This document shows, one piece after another, positions 1-7,922 of a stretch of 38,130 bases of DNA. Location of the stretch: contig JAIOSJ010000204.1 of the NCBI GenBank assembly GCA_021107705.1, positions 1-38,130 of the forward strand. Direction: 5' to 3'. Source of the stretch: Thermoanaerobaculales bacterium (GTDB lineage: Bacteria > Acidobacteriota > Thermoanaerobaculia > Thermoanaerobaculales > Sulfomarinibacteraceae). The position numbers and the translations under genes are program-made. The notes beneath the pieces were generated by a model. That model did no database searches. It was not told where the DNA came from and saw only the letters and a list, made by a program, of their open reading frames with translations. Within the stretch, counting starts at the first letter, position 1. Every line of letters starts with the position of its first letter.

Positions 1-992
1 CCCGAAAGTTGTTCGATGGCCTCGGCTGTGGAACGACTTCCGGTGGCGGCCTCATGACTCGACTTCATGCCCTCCTCAGTAGCGAAAACCACGGCGCTGA
101 TGGCGCCCGTGAATTCATCGAGCAGGGTTCGGATGTTTTCCACTGATTCCTTTGACCTCTCTGCCAACCGCCGTACTTCTTGGGCGACCACCGCAAACCG
201 ATCTCCATACTCTCCGGCGGCCGAGGCTTCAATGGCCGCATTGAGGGAGAGGATGTGGGTTTCCTGGGCAATTTCGGTGATGAGAGTGAGGACGCTGTAA
301 ATTTCGCGCGACCTGGAATCCAGAGTTTCAGCTCGGGCAGCGATGATTTCCATTCGTTGTCTGAGGTCGTCGATCCCACAGACCGCGGCCTCCGCCGCGG
401 CGGCCCCCGACTGGCCCGCTGCCACCGAACGATTTGCCAGACTCGCCTGACCTACCGCATTGGTCGCGATCTGCCCGGCCGTTCGTGCCAGTTCCTCCAT
501 GGTTGCTGTGATCTCAACCACCGAGGCTGCCTGTTCTGAAGACCCCGAAGCCAGTTGAGCGGAGGTCTCCTGAACCAGGTTTGCCTTTCCCGCGACCTCG
601 ACCGAAACGACCTGAATCTGCTGGACCAGCGCGGCAATTGCCGTCACGGCTGCTTCGGCCGGCTTGTTGATGCTTTCGGGAAGGCGATCGACCATCTGCT
701 TCGCTGAGACGAGATCACCGTATCGAAGGTAGTTCAGCATCTCGGCCAGGCCCGTCCCTTGCTCCTCACATTTCTGTTCGATTTCCCTAAGTTTTCTGTC
801 GTTCTCCCTGGCAGGCAGGTGAACCATAAATACATAAAGAACGACCAAAGCCATGGCAAAGATGAGAAATGCCCTCACCATCCAGGTCCATGAACCACCG
901 CCGGCCGTCAGTTCCAATAGAGCCCCGGCAGGTAAGAGGCCGAGTAGGAGAATTGTTGGTCCCAACCACCGTTGAATGCGCTCAGATTTCAT
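1..992 (-). CDS. methyl-accepting chemotaxis protein (3' end cut by window edge)
   Basis: Reading the minus strand from the ATG at 992 gives an open frame of 330 codons that runs off the left edge. Two hydrophobic stretches (about residues 10-28 and 34-56) are separated by only a few residues, so there is almost no periplasmic sensor domain. After them come a short linker (LNYLRYGDL) and a long Ala/Glu/Gln-rich coiled coil. The conserved hairpin tip of chemoreceptors is clear: EIAQETHILSLNAAIEAS, then FAVVAQEVRRLAERS. The protein should signal to a CheA/CheW array from the inner membrane. The start overlaps the end of the CheW-like gene by 11 bp, so the two are probably translationally coupled. 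With no ligand domain it may sense the membrane or cytoplasm, or work through a partner; that is inference. The family call is secure. Confidence 0.93.
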   Translation of the reverse strand, partial: MKSERIQRWLGPTILLLGLLPAGALLELTAGGGSWTWMVRAFLIFAMALVVLYVFMVHLPARENDRKLREIEQKCEEQGTGLAEMLNYLRYGDLVSAKQMVDRLPESINKPAEAAVTAIAALVQQIQVVSVEVAGKANLVQETSAQLASGSSEQAASVVEITATMEELARTAGQIATNAVGQASLANRSVAAGQSGAAAAEAAVCGIDDLRQRMEIIAARAETLDSRSREIYSVLTLITEIAQETHILSLNAAIEASAAGEYGDRFAVVAQEVRRLAERSKESVENIRTLLDEFTGAISAVVFATEEGMKSSHEAATGSRSTAEAIEQLS

Positions 993-1467
993 TTCTCATT
1001 TCTCCTTCTTGGGCTCCCCGCTCCTCAACACCCATCCTGTCAAGTTCAAGACAAAAGATAACCCGACCATCATCGAGAACTGTCTGGCCGGTCGAAAAGG
1101 GGGTCTCTTCCCTCTTTGCTTTCCACATTGCCTGGGTGATTCTTACGACATCCAGGGCTTCGGTTATTGCCAAACCAACTGTATCTAACCTGTTTGCTGC
1201 CCCTATTTGAACAAAAACGATTGGGCTCTTTGGCTTCCATTTTGCTGGAGACCCTGATACCAAACCCTCGCCGGACAGCACGACAATCGGCTCTCCGCCA
1301 AGGCGAGTCAATCCGATCAGCGTCCCCTTGGTTCCAGGGACCGGGTTGATCGTCCTCGAGGCGACAACTCGAAGAATTCGCCAGGCCGGAATTCCGTAGA
1401 TCCGCTTTCCCACCCGGACCAGGAGATGATCTGGAGAAGAACGCTGATGGGATTTCACGTCGGCCAC
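982..1467 (-). CDS. CheW-like chemotaxis coupling protein
   Basis: The product is 161 aa and resembles a CheW domain: an N-terminal segment LLVRVGKRIYGIPAWRILRVV like the first beta strands, then GTLIGLTRLGGEPIVVLS, like the CheW 'G..NLRG..IPVVDL' strand. CheW proteins link receptors to the CheA kinase. The start is a GTG at 1467 with only a weak upstream ribosome site, so a nearby start is possible. The stop overlaps the chemoreceptor start by 11 bp, which pairs the two genes functionally. The domain is divergent and slightly extended at the C-terminus (EERGAQEGEMRNEI), so it may be a receptor-specific CheW paralogue. No CheA, CheR or CheB is in view. Confidence 0.72.
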   Translation of the reverse strand: MADVKSHQRSSPDHLLVRVGKRIYGIPAWRILRVVASRTINPVPGTKGTLIGLTRLGGEPIVVLSGEGLVSGSPAKWKPKSPIVFVQIGAANRLDTVGLAITEALDVVRITQAMWKAKREETPFSTGQTVLDDGRVIFCLELDRMGVEERGAQEGEMRNEI

Positions 1468-1499
1468 GTGATCAAGGATACCGCGTCTGTGGCTGATGC

Positions 1500-1532
1500 A
1501 AAAAAAGCCCCGGAGGAGATCTCCGGGGCTTT
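1500..1532 (-). terminator. rho-independent terminator after the cDPGS-like gene
   Basis: A perfect 12-bp stem (1504-1515 with 1521-1532, loop 1516-1520) is followed on the minus strand by seven T residues (1506 down to 1500). It lies 20 bp beyond the stop codon at 1553 and ends that transcript. The cheW/mcp pair downstream therefore needs its own promoter or read-through. Confidence 0.93.
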
Positions 1533-1552
1533 GTAACGGTTGAGGTGTTCAA

Positions 1553-2869
1553 TCAGCCGAGAACCTTCTTTACCATTTCCAAAATGGTTCCGGGCTCAAC
1601 TTCTTCCAGTTCATAATCGACGTTGGCAATGGGCTTGTTCACCTTGATGATTCGACTGAGTTGAATCGGTGTCCCCTCCACCACAACATCGGCAGGCGTC
1701 GCGTTGATGGTTTCTTCCAACTCACGAACCTGAGTCTCGCCATAGCCCATCGCAGGAAGGATGGCGCCGGCGTTCGGGAATTTTTCGTAGGTGGCCTTGA
1801 TGGACCCGACCGCAAAAGGTTTTGCATCCACGATCTCGGCCGCTCCAGCGTCCTTGGCCGCAAACCAGCCGGCGCCGTAGGTCATACCCCCATGGGTCAA
1901 GGTCGGTCCGTCTTCAACCACGAGAGCCCTCTTGCCCTTCACGAGTTCCGGCTGATCGACGGTGATCACCGAGCGGCATTTAATAAGGGTTGCACCCGGA
2001 TTGGCCGTCCGACAGTTGGCCATCACCTCGTCCACCTTCTCGGGATCGGCTGTGTCAACCTTGTTCACGATCAGCAGATCAGCCATCCTGAGGTTTGTCT
2101 CCCCGGGAAAGTAGGCGAGTTCGTGACCGGGCCGGTGGGGATCGACCAGAGTGATGAAGAGGTCCGGCTTATAGAAAGGAGTGTCGTTGTTGCCGCCATC
2201 CCAGAGAATGACGTCGGCTTCCTTCTCGGCCTCACGAAGGATCTTTTCGTAATCCACACCGGCATAGACCACAAAACCGTTGTCGATGTGAGGTTCGTAC
2301 TCTTCCCTCTCCTCAATGGTGCACTGGTGGCGATCAAGGTCTTCATAGGTCTCGAATCGCTGGCAAGCCTGTTTGGCGAGGTCGCCATAGGGCATCGGAT
2401 GCCGGATGGCAACGACTCTCTTACCGAGTTCCTTGAGAAGACGTGACACGTATCGCGTGGTCTGGCTTTTCCCAACGCCGGTGCGGACCGCACAAATGGC
2501 GATGAGCGGTTTGGAGGATTCAATCATCGTCCTGGCAACCGAACACACCCCGAAGCTGGGTCCCCAACCGATCACCTCGCTCCCTTTGTTCATGACGTAG
2601 GTGTGAGGCACATCCGAGTAGGAAAACCACACTTCATCCACATCATGCTCTTTGATCAGCTTCTCGAGTTCGCTCTCCGCGTAAATTGGAATTCCTTCCG
2701 GATAGAGGGAGCCCGCAAGTTCAGGTGGATAACTCCTGCCCTCGATGTCAGGAATCTGAGTGGCGGTGAAAGCCACCACGTTGACATCCTCGTTGTCCCT
2801 GTAGAGACAATTAAAATTGTGAAAGTCTCGACCTGCCGCACCCATGATCAGAACCGTTCTTCGAGCCAT
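1553..2869 (-). CDS. P-loop protein of the cyclic 2,3-diphosphoglycerate synthetase family
   Basis: The protein is 438 aa, a usual length for this family. The N-terminus (VLIMGAAGRDFHNFN, residues 6-20) is a Rossmann-like signature of the family. A Walker A motif VRTGVGKSQT lies at about 128-137, WDGGNNDTPF at 223-232, and an NKVD guanine-specificity-like motif at 269-272. In methanogens the family makes cyclic 2,3-diphosphoglycerate, a thermoprotectant. Bacterial homologues are often labelled simply as GTPases and their function is not settled. The gene has a good ribosome site (CGGAGG) before the ATG at 2869 and its own terminator, so it is a single-gene unit. The family is sure; the reaction in this organism is not. 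Confidence 0.8.
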   Translation of the reverse strand: MARRTVLIMGAAGRDFHNFNCLYRDNEDVNVVAFTATQIPDIEGRSYPPELAGSLYPEGIPIYAESELEKLIKEHDVDEVWFSYSDVPHTYVMNKGSEVIGWGPSFGVCSVARTMIESSKPLIAICAVRTGVGKSQTTRYVSRLLKELGKRVVAIRHPMPYGDLAKQACQRFETYEDLDRHQCTIEEREEYEPHIDNGFVVYAGVDYEKILREAEKEADVILWDGGNNDTPFYKPDLFITLVDPHRPGHELAYFPGETNLRMADLLIVNKVDTADPEKVDEVMANCRTANPGATLIKCRSVITVDQPELVKGKRALVVEDGPTLTHGGMTYGAGWFAAKDAGAAEIVDAKPFAVGSIKATYEKFPNAGAILPAMGYGETQVRELEETINATPADVVVEGTPIQLSRIIKVNKPIANVDYELEEVEPGTILEMVKKVLG

Positions 2870-2947
2870 AAAAACCTCCGAAAAATCGCGGCGGGTCCTT
2901 CCGCCACAATGTCGCCGGGTGAAAAGCTGAACCGGCGGAGCTTGGGA

Positions 2948-2953
2948 ATTCTA
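2948..2953 (-). promoter_or_regulatory. possible extended -10 box for the cDPGS-like gene
   Basis: On the minus strand TGGTAGAAT gives an extended -10 (TGn-TAGAAT) just past the stop codon of the upstream gene. No good -35 box is visible. Transcription from here would give a leader of roughly 70 nt that contains competing GC-rich complementary segments. Confidence 0.35.
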
Positions 2954-2957
2954 CCAC

Positions 2958-5057
2958 TCATTCCCTGCGACTTCGGCCGAGGGCCAACGCAGAGAGGAGA
3001 TAAAGCCCGATCGCAAGAAGAGATAACGAACGCATTCCCCATATCATGCTGGCGTACTCAAGAAAGCCGCCGAGGACAGCGCCGAGCAGATTCGAGCCCA
3101 GTGCTCGAGGAACATTTCGAGCTCGCGCCAAAGAAATCGTGAAAATGATTCCCGAGAAAAATACAGGAACAGCGACGAGGAGCGCGCCTGAACACTGAGC
3201 CGCCAAAAGCGGCAAGGAAAGAAGATCGCCCGGCCGTACGGCCCAGGTCAGCGCCAGCGCTGCGAAAAGAAAGGCATAGTATGGCATCACGGTTTTTGGA
3301 GAGACCTTGGCGACATAGAGGACCGAGAGCAGGGCCATGAGAAGCACTGCGGCAATGACGGAGGTGACGGTCCACCAGGTTCCTCCGAACAACAATCCGA
3401 GATCAGCAATGCCTTTGGTCTCAACCAGCAAGAATCCTGCGCCGAGGAGAGCGAAATGAACATCCGGACGCCCGGTGAAGGGCGCCATAACGCGCGTCAA
3501 GCCCAATGAAAGCAGAACGAGCAGTCCGACCAGCAGGAGTTGTGGGCCGGGAATACCACGAACTCTGAGATAAAGCTGCGGCCAGTCGTCCGTTGGTACC
3601 GACACTTCCGCCGGATCCCAGGATTGCATATCGGCGCTGCGCCATTCGAGCTGAAGGGCCGCACTTTTCGCCTGCTCGGTCTTGAGTCCCGGTCCGGCAA
3701 TATAGGTGATTGAGAAATCATATCCGATTGGATAAACGAGAGGCGCCTCACCGAATGCCTCCTCCATCAGCCTGTAAAGCTTTCGACCGAGCCAAGGGCG
3801 ATCCCCAATGGCCGCAAAACTGAGGGACAGAACTCCTGTTGGCGAAAGGCGGTCTCTGGCAGCCCGGAGCGCCTCAACCGTGTAGACGAAGTTGTCGAGT
3901 CTCACTCCGGGCAGTCCGGCCAACAGGGTGTGTGAATCCAAAAGCCCGAGCGTGACGAGGTCGTATCGTGTGTTGTCGCGCTGGAGAAAGGACCGGGCAT
4001 CATCCACATGCACCTTCACCCGTGGGTCTCCATAGGGTTGTTCGGGGTGAAGCTTCCTTCCAAAACGCACGATCACCGGATCGATTTCGACGGCATCCAC
4101 CTGCCTCGCACCGTTTCTCAATGCAGCGGCAACATCGTTTCCACCACCGGCGCCAAGCACGAGCACCTTCTCTGGAGTGACGAAATCATATGGAAGGTCA
4201 TAATGAAGGGTCGCCCGACCGTACCAGCCATCCAGCGACGCGGCCTGACTCAAATCAACCATCGTCATGTGGTAGGCCCGGTTGACGTTCAACGAGTAAT
4301 CCTCGCCTCCGTCGCTTCCCTCGACCTCGGATCGATCAACCGTAATCCGGCTGTATGGCGACCAGGTCGCCGGCTCCGAGGACAGAACGACAATCAGAGC
4401 GGCGACCGCTGTGAGGGCGACTGCGAAAACCCGCAAGGGGCCCTGTGTGACAACGAGCCCGAGTGGGACGGCGAGTATCAGAAGCCATGTTCCGGGCCCG
4501 GTTTCCCCAATTGATACGGCGGCGAAACCGACGACTCCGATTAACGAGCCGACAAGGTTCCAGCCATAGGCCGGCAAGGCGGCCTTGCCCTCCAGTTCTC
4601 GCCCAACGATGATGCCGAAGGCCACAAAGTGCAGAAAACCGATGAGAAAGATGCCGACGAAGAAAAGGAGGAAAGTCACCGATTGAAAGACCGTCGCGGC
4701 TGACTTGACCTGCCAGAAAAAATCACCCTCCCCGCCGAATTGAAGATTCTCCAAGATTCCGGATTTGGACAGCCAGGCGACCCCAAAGGCCTCCACAACC
4801 AACAGCGAGGGCGCCAGCCAAACGAGTCCGGGTTTTCGAGAACCGATAGCGATTCCGAGCCCCGAACCCAGAAAGGCCGCGATCAACACAAGGTTCTTGA
4901 AGAAAGCGAGGCTCCACAGTTCAGCCCCGGTCCAACGGATAATGAGAAGCTCGGCAAAGAGCAAGACGGCACTGGCGATAACCAGTCCGTTGTAGGGGGC
5001 TTTCTGCAGGTCTCTGCTGGGAACGGATTTCCGGGAGAAGACGCGGCCTATTCCCAT
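2958..5057 (-). CDS. membrane-embedded spermidine-synthase-like protein
   Basis: The protein is 699 aa and has three parts. An N-terminal block (about 20-225) holds around seven hydrophobic helices. A cytosolic SpeE-like Rossmann domain (about 240-470) has the nucleoside-binding loop VLVLGAGGGNDVAAAL at 298-313, EIDP at 324-327 and DDARSFL at 352-358. A C-terminal block (505-695) has further helices, including FALLGAGFLLVETKGI. This fused layout is a known but uncharacterised branch of aminopropyltransferase-like proteins. Soluble spermidine synthases have an active-site DSxD; here the matching strand reads LGLLDSHT, so the usual polyamine reaction is not assured. The ATG at 5057 overlaps the guaA stop by 10 bp, implying cotranscription with guaA. 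The substrate is unknown. Confidence 0.75.
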   Translation of the reverse strand: MGIGRVFSRKSVPSRDLQKAPYNGLVIASAVLLFAELLIIRWTGAELWSLAFFKNLVLIAAFLGSGLGIAIGSRKPGLVWLAPSLLVVEAFGVAWLSKSGILENLQFGGEGDFFWQVKSAATVFQSVTFLLFFVGIFLIGFLHFVAFGIIVGRELEGKAALPAYGWNLVGSLIGVVGFAAVSIGETGPGTWLLILAVPLGLVVTQGPLRVFAVALTAVAALIVVLSSEPATWSPYSRITVDRSEVEGSDGGEDYSLNVNRAYHMTMVDLSQAASLDGWYGRATLHYDLPYDFVTPEKVLVLGAGGGNDVAAALRNGARQVDAVEIDPVIVRFGRKLHPEQPYGDPRVKVHVDDARSFLQRDNTRYDLVTLGLLDSHTLLAGLPGVRLDNFVYTVEALRAARDRLSPTGVLSLSFAAIGDRPWLGRKLYRLMEEAFGEAPLVYPIGYDFSITYIAGPGLKTEQAKSAALQLEWRSADMQSWDPAEVSVPTDDWPQLYLRVRGIPGPQLLLVGLLVLLSLGLTRVMAPFTGRPDVHFALLGAGFLLVETKGIADLGLLFGGTWWTVTSVIAAVLLMALLSVLYVAKVSPKTVMPYYAFLFAALALTWAVRPGDLLSLPLLAAQCSGALLVAVPVFFSGIIFTISLARARNVPRALGSNLLGAVLGGFLEYASMIWGMRSLSLLAIGLYLLSALALGRSRRE

Positions 5058-6580
5058 TCGATGGTCCCCGGGGGTTTTGACGTGATGTCGTAGACGACCC
5101 GATTGACTCCCCGAACTTCGTTGACGACCCGTCGAGCGATGCGGTCAAGAACCTCCGGGGGAAAGCGAAACCAATCGGCAGTCATGAAATCGGTCGTGGT
5201 GACCGCACGCACCGCGAGAACCTGCTCGTAGGTTCTGGCGTCCCCCATCACCCCCACCGATCGCACCGGCAAGAGGACGCACAGAGCCTGCGAGATGGCA
5301 TCGTAAAGGCCTGCCGAGCGAATCTCATCCAGCACAATATGATCCGCTTCCTGGAGGATATCCACCTGTTCACGGGTGATCTCACCGAGAATTCTCACCG
5401 CCAACCCTGGTCCCGGGAAAGGATGCCGCCAGACAAAGGAGTGGGGCAGACCCAGGGCCTCCCCTACTCGGCGAACCTCATCTTTGAACAGGTCCCTCAG
5501 CGGTTCGACGAGTTTCAGTCCAAGCCTTTCCGGCAGCCCCCCGACGTTGTGATGAGTCTTGATCACTGCGGCTGTTCCCCGAACACCGGAGCTTTCGATC
5601 ACATCCGGATAGAGGGTTCCCTGGGCAAGATAGTCGGCGTCATTGAAACGCTTTGCCTCAGCTTCGAAGACCTCGACAAACTCGCGTCCGATAATTTTTC
5701 TTTTCTGTTCGGGATCGCCCTCTCCCGCGAGGGCGGAAAAGAAGCGGTCGGAGGCATCAATAACATCGAGTTTCATACCGAAATCGGCGAAGCTCTCTTC
5801 CACGGCATTGCGTTCGTGTTTCCTCAACAATCCCGTGTCAACGAATATCGGAATCAGCCGGTCTCCGATTGCATCCCGTAACAGCACGGCGGTGACCGAG
5901 GAATCCACCCCCCCGGACACGCCACAGATGACCCGACCCTCAGGTAGGGATGTTTTCAGATCAGTCACCAACTCGTCTCGAATGGCTTCCGAACTCCAGT
6001 CTCTGTCGGCGCCCGCCATATCGAGGAAATGCTCAAGAATGGCGATTCCGTTCGGCGTGTGTTTCACCTCGGGATGAAACTGCAGACCAACGAAACGCCG
6101 GGCCTCATCGACCATTGCGGCCACAGGGGTATTCGTGGTCCGTGCGATGACCTTAAAGCCCTCAGGAACGTTGGCGACGTGGTCGCCATGACTCATCCAC
6201 ACCGTTTGACTCACGGGGGTTCCCCGGAGTACAGAGGTATCAGTAACAACCTCCAGGTTTGCCAGACCGTATTCCCGATTCTCCGAGGGTTGGACCTTCC
6301 CACCCAAGTATCGCGCCATGAGTTGCATGCCGTAGCAGACGCCGAGAACCGGAATTCCGAGTTCGAGGACACCGACGTCAACTTGGAGGGCGCCGGGTTC
6401 AAATACGCTCGCGGGCCCACCGGACAGCACTACGGCAATCGAATGGGCCTCTCTGATTTCTTCAGCGGGACAGTCGCCCCGCTCGATCACCGTCCTCACT
6501 CCCAACTCCCGCAGTCGTCGGGCGATAAGTTGAGTGTATTGGGATCCAAAATCCAAAATATGAATCAGTTGGTGGTCCAT
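5048..6580 (-). CDS. guaA: GMP synthase (glutamine-hydrolysing)
   Basis: The 510-aa protein is full length for GuaA, which aminates XMP to GMP using glutamine and ATP, the last step of guanine nucleotide synthesis. The N-terminal class I amidotransferase domain has the nucleophile C82 in GVCYGMQ and the partner residues H169 and E171 in QFHPE. The ATP pyrophosphatase P-loop SGGVDSS is at 222-228. The C-terminus (VNRVVYDITSKPPGTIEWE) is the standard GuaA ending. A ribosome site (AGGGGG) precedes the ATG at 6580. The next gene overlaps the stop by 10 bp. No guaB is nearby. Confidence 0.97.
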   Translation of the reverse strand: MDHQLIHILDFGSQYTQLIARRLRELGVRTVIERGDCPAEEIREAHSIAVVLSGGPASVFEPGALQVDVGVLELGIPVLGVCYGMQLMARYLGGKVQPSENREYGLANLEVVTDTSVLRGTPVSQTVWMSHGDHVANVPEGFKVIARTTNTPVAAMVDEARRFVGLQFHPEVKHTPNGIAILEHFLDMAGADRDWSSEAIRDELVTDLKTSLPEGRVICGVSGGVDSSVTAVLLRDAIGDRLIPIFVDTGLLRKHERNAVEESFADFGMKLDVIDASDRFFSALAGEGDPEQKRKIIGREFVEVFEAEAKRFNDADYLAQGTLYPDVIESSGVRGTAAVIKTHHNVGGLPERLGLKLVEPLRDLFKDEVRRVGEALGLPHSFVWRHPFPGPGLAVRILGEITREQVDILQEADHIVLDEIRSAGLYDAISQALCVLLPVRSVGVMGDARTYEQVLAVRAVTTTDFMTADWFRFPPEVLDRIARRVVNEVRGVNRVVYDITSKPPGTIEWE

Positions 6581-6966
6581 CCTGCCCCCTAACGGTTCTT
6601 GCGCCAGATGAATAATACCTAAACCCTAAAAGCCCTGTGCCCTTCGTCCGCGAAGCGAAAGGCTCGAGAGGCCGTGAGATGTGTCTTTCTCGCGAAGTAG
6701 TAACCCGAAGGCGTATCAGGAGATCCGTTGAGGGTGACGACGAGCGAAAATCGCGCAAATTGCTGTCTATCGAGCATTGCAGCCGCGAGAGGGCTTGGCA
6801 CAGGGCTTCAAAACTGAGCGGTTCTCGCCAACGATTCGCAGTTGGCCCACACTGCGTGTAACGGCATTTTCATCGGCGCCGACGTTACGCTCGAATAGGC
6901 GATCTCGTTTTCGTCCGGGGTTTCCGGATGGGAACGTGTTAGGATTCAGCTTGTGAAAATGGACAC
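6581..6966. other. non-coding gap between guaA and nuoA
   Basis: This 386-bp stretch separates two divergent operons and must hold the promoters of both. The open frames inside it (74 and 60 codons) have no recognisable product and no credible ribosome sites. Short imperfect inverted repeats occur, for example GTAACG (about 6858-6863) with CGTTAC (about 6883-6888). I could not match the guaA leader to a purine riboswitch by eye. A Rex-box-like site lies at the right end. Confidence 0.7.
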
Positions 6967-6968
6967 AT
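6951..6968. promoter_or_regulatory. candidate Rex operator at the nuoA start
   Basis: The site TTGTGAAAATGGACACAT resembles the Rex consensus TTGTGAA-N4-TTCACAA. The core TGTGA-N6-ACACA differs from TGTGA-N6-TCACA at one half-site base, and the spacing is exact. It overlaps the nuoA ATG (6967) and lies just downstream of a weak -10-like TAGGAT (6940-6945), where a repressor would block transcription. The same operon ends with rex, so feedback control by NADH/NAD+ is the natural reading. The match is by eye and unproven. Confidence 0.5.
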
Positions 6969-7389
6969 GGAGTTTTCCTGGATGGCCTCACAATTCCTGC
7001 CCATTCTAATAACTTTCGGTTTGGCTTTTGCGACGGCCGTCGCTCTCCTCGGCCTGTCCGCGCTCCTTGGTCATAGGTCGCGCCAGAACCCTCCAGCCAA
7101 GACCGACGCCTACGAATCCGGGGTTCCGTTATTGGACCATGCGCAAAAGAGAATCTCGGTCAGGTTCTATATCGTAGCGCTTGTTTTTGTCGTTCTGAAT
7201 GTTCAGGTAGCCTTCCTTTATCCATGGGCCATTACCTTTCGCGAGTTAAGCGCTATTGCGCCATGGGTCGTCCTGCTTGACATCGTCGCCTTCGTTTTTC
7301 TCCTCGTCCTGATCTACGCCTGGCTTTGGAGAGACGGCACCTTTGATTGGGGTCCCCGCAAGAAGAAACTCGAAGATGGTGTCGGGTAA
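6967..7389 (+). CDS. nuoA: NADH-quinone oxidoreductase subunit A
   Basis: The 140-aa product is a small membrane subunit of respiratory complex I. Three hydrophobic helices are visible (about 8-32, 68-92, 96-116). The loop after the first helix, including KTDAYESGVPLLDHAQKRISVRFY, carries the conserved family signature 'YE.G..P...A...F.V.FY' that helps form the quinone channel. The ATG has little ribosome-site signal. It opens the nuo operon. Normally nuoB follows; here the TAATG stop-start joins directly to nuoE, so B, C and D are missing from this locus. Confidence 0.93.
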   Translation: MEFSWMASQFLPILITFGLAFATAVALLGLSALLGHRSRQNPPAKTDAYESGVPLLDHAQKRISVRFYIVALVFVVLNVQVAFLYPWAITFRELSAIAPWVVLLDIVAFVFLLVLIYAWLWRDGTFDWGPRKKKLEDGVG

Positions 7390-7913
7390 TGAGCCAAGAC
7401 CAAACTCCCCCATTGACGGTTGCCTCACATGACGAGGTAAAGGAAATCCACTTTGACGGAGAAATGGAAGACCGAATCAAGAATATTCTGGGTCGGTATT
7501 CGGAGACCCAGGCTGCCTTGTTACCTGTCTTGTGGGCCTGTCAAGAACGATGGGGATGGATCTCCGCCGGCATCATGGAAGCCATTGCCGAGCGACTCGC
7601 ACTCTCGCCCGCCTTTGTCGAAAGCGTCGTGACCTTTTACACGATGTTTCGCAGCCGGCCGCCCGGACGTTTTCATCTCCAGGTCTGCACAACGCTTTCC
7701 TGCCGGCTGTGCGGCGCTGGTCCTGTCATCGACGAGCTGAAACGAACACTCGGCATTGATTTTGGAGAAACGACTCCTGATGGAAGGTTCACTCTTTCCG
7801 ATGTCAAGTGTCTGGGGGTCTGCGGAGAGGGACCGGTCATTCAGATCAACGATGATTACTACACTCGACTGAACACCGAAGAACTCGGTCGACTGCTCGA
7901 CGAGTTCAAATAG
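7389..7913 (+). CDS. nuoE: NADH-quinone oxidoreductase subunit E (24 kDa, [2Fe-2S])
   Basis: Starting at the ATG that overlaps the nuoA stop by one base (TAATG) gives 174 aa, a normal NuoE length. An in-frame start at 7347 would lie inside nuoA and is unlikely. The thioredoxin-like [2Fe-2S] ligands are present: CTTLSC (C-x4-C) and CLGVC (C-x3-C). The helical N-terminal domain includes LLPVLWACQERWGWIS, typical of the family. NuoE holds cluster N1a in the NADH dehydrogenase module with NuoF and NuoG, which follow. Confidence 0.96.
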   Translation: MSQDQTPPLTVASHDEVKEIHFDGEMEDRIKNILGRYSETQAALLPVLWACQERWGWISAGIMEAIAERLALSPAFVESVVTFYTMFRSRPPGRFHLQVCTTLSCRLCGAGPVIDELKRTLGIDFGETTPDGRFTLSDVKCLGVCGEGPVIQINDDYYTRLNTEELGRLLDEFK

Positions 7914-7922
7914 GTGCAGATG

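Noticed and set aside
6581-6700. Purine-type riboswitch before guaA
   Set aside because: I looked on the minus strand for a three-helix junction with the conserved loop bases and could not recognise one.
6637-6861. 74-codon frame in the guaA-nuoA gap
   Set aside because: No ribosome site and no recognisable sequence; treated as non-coding.
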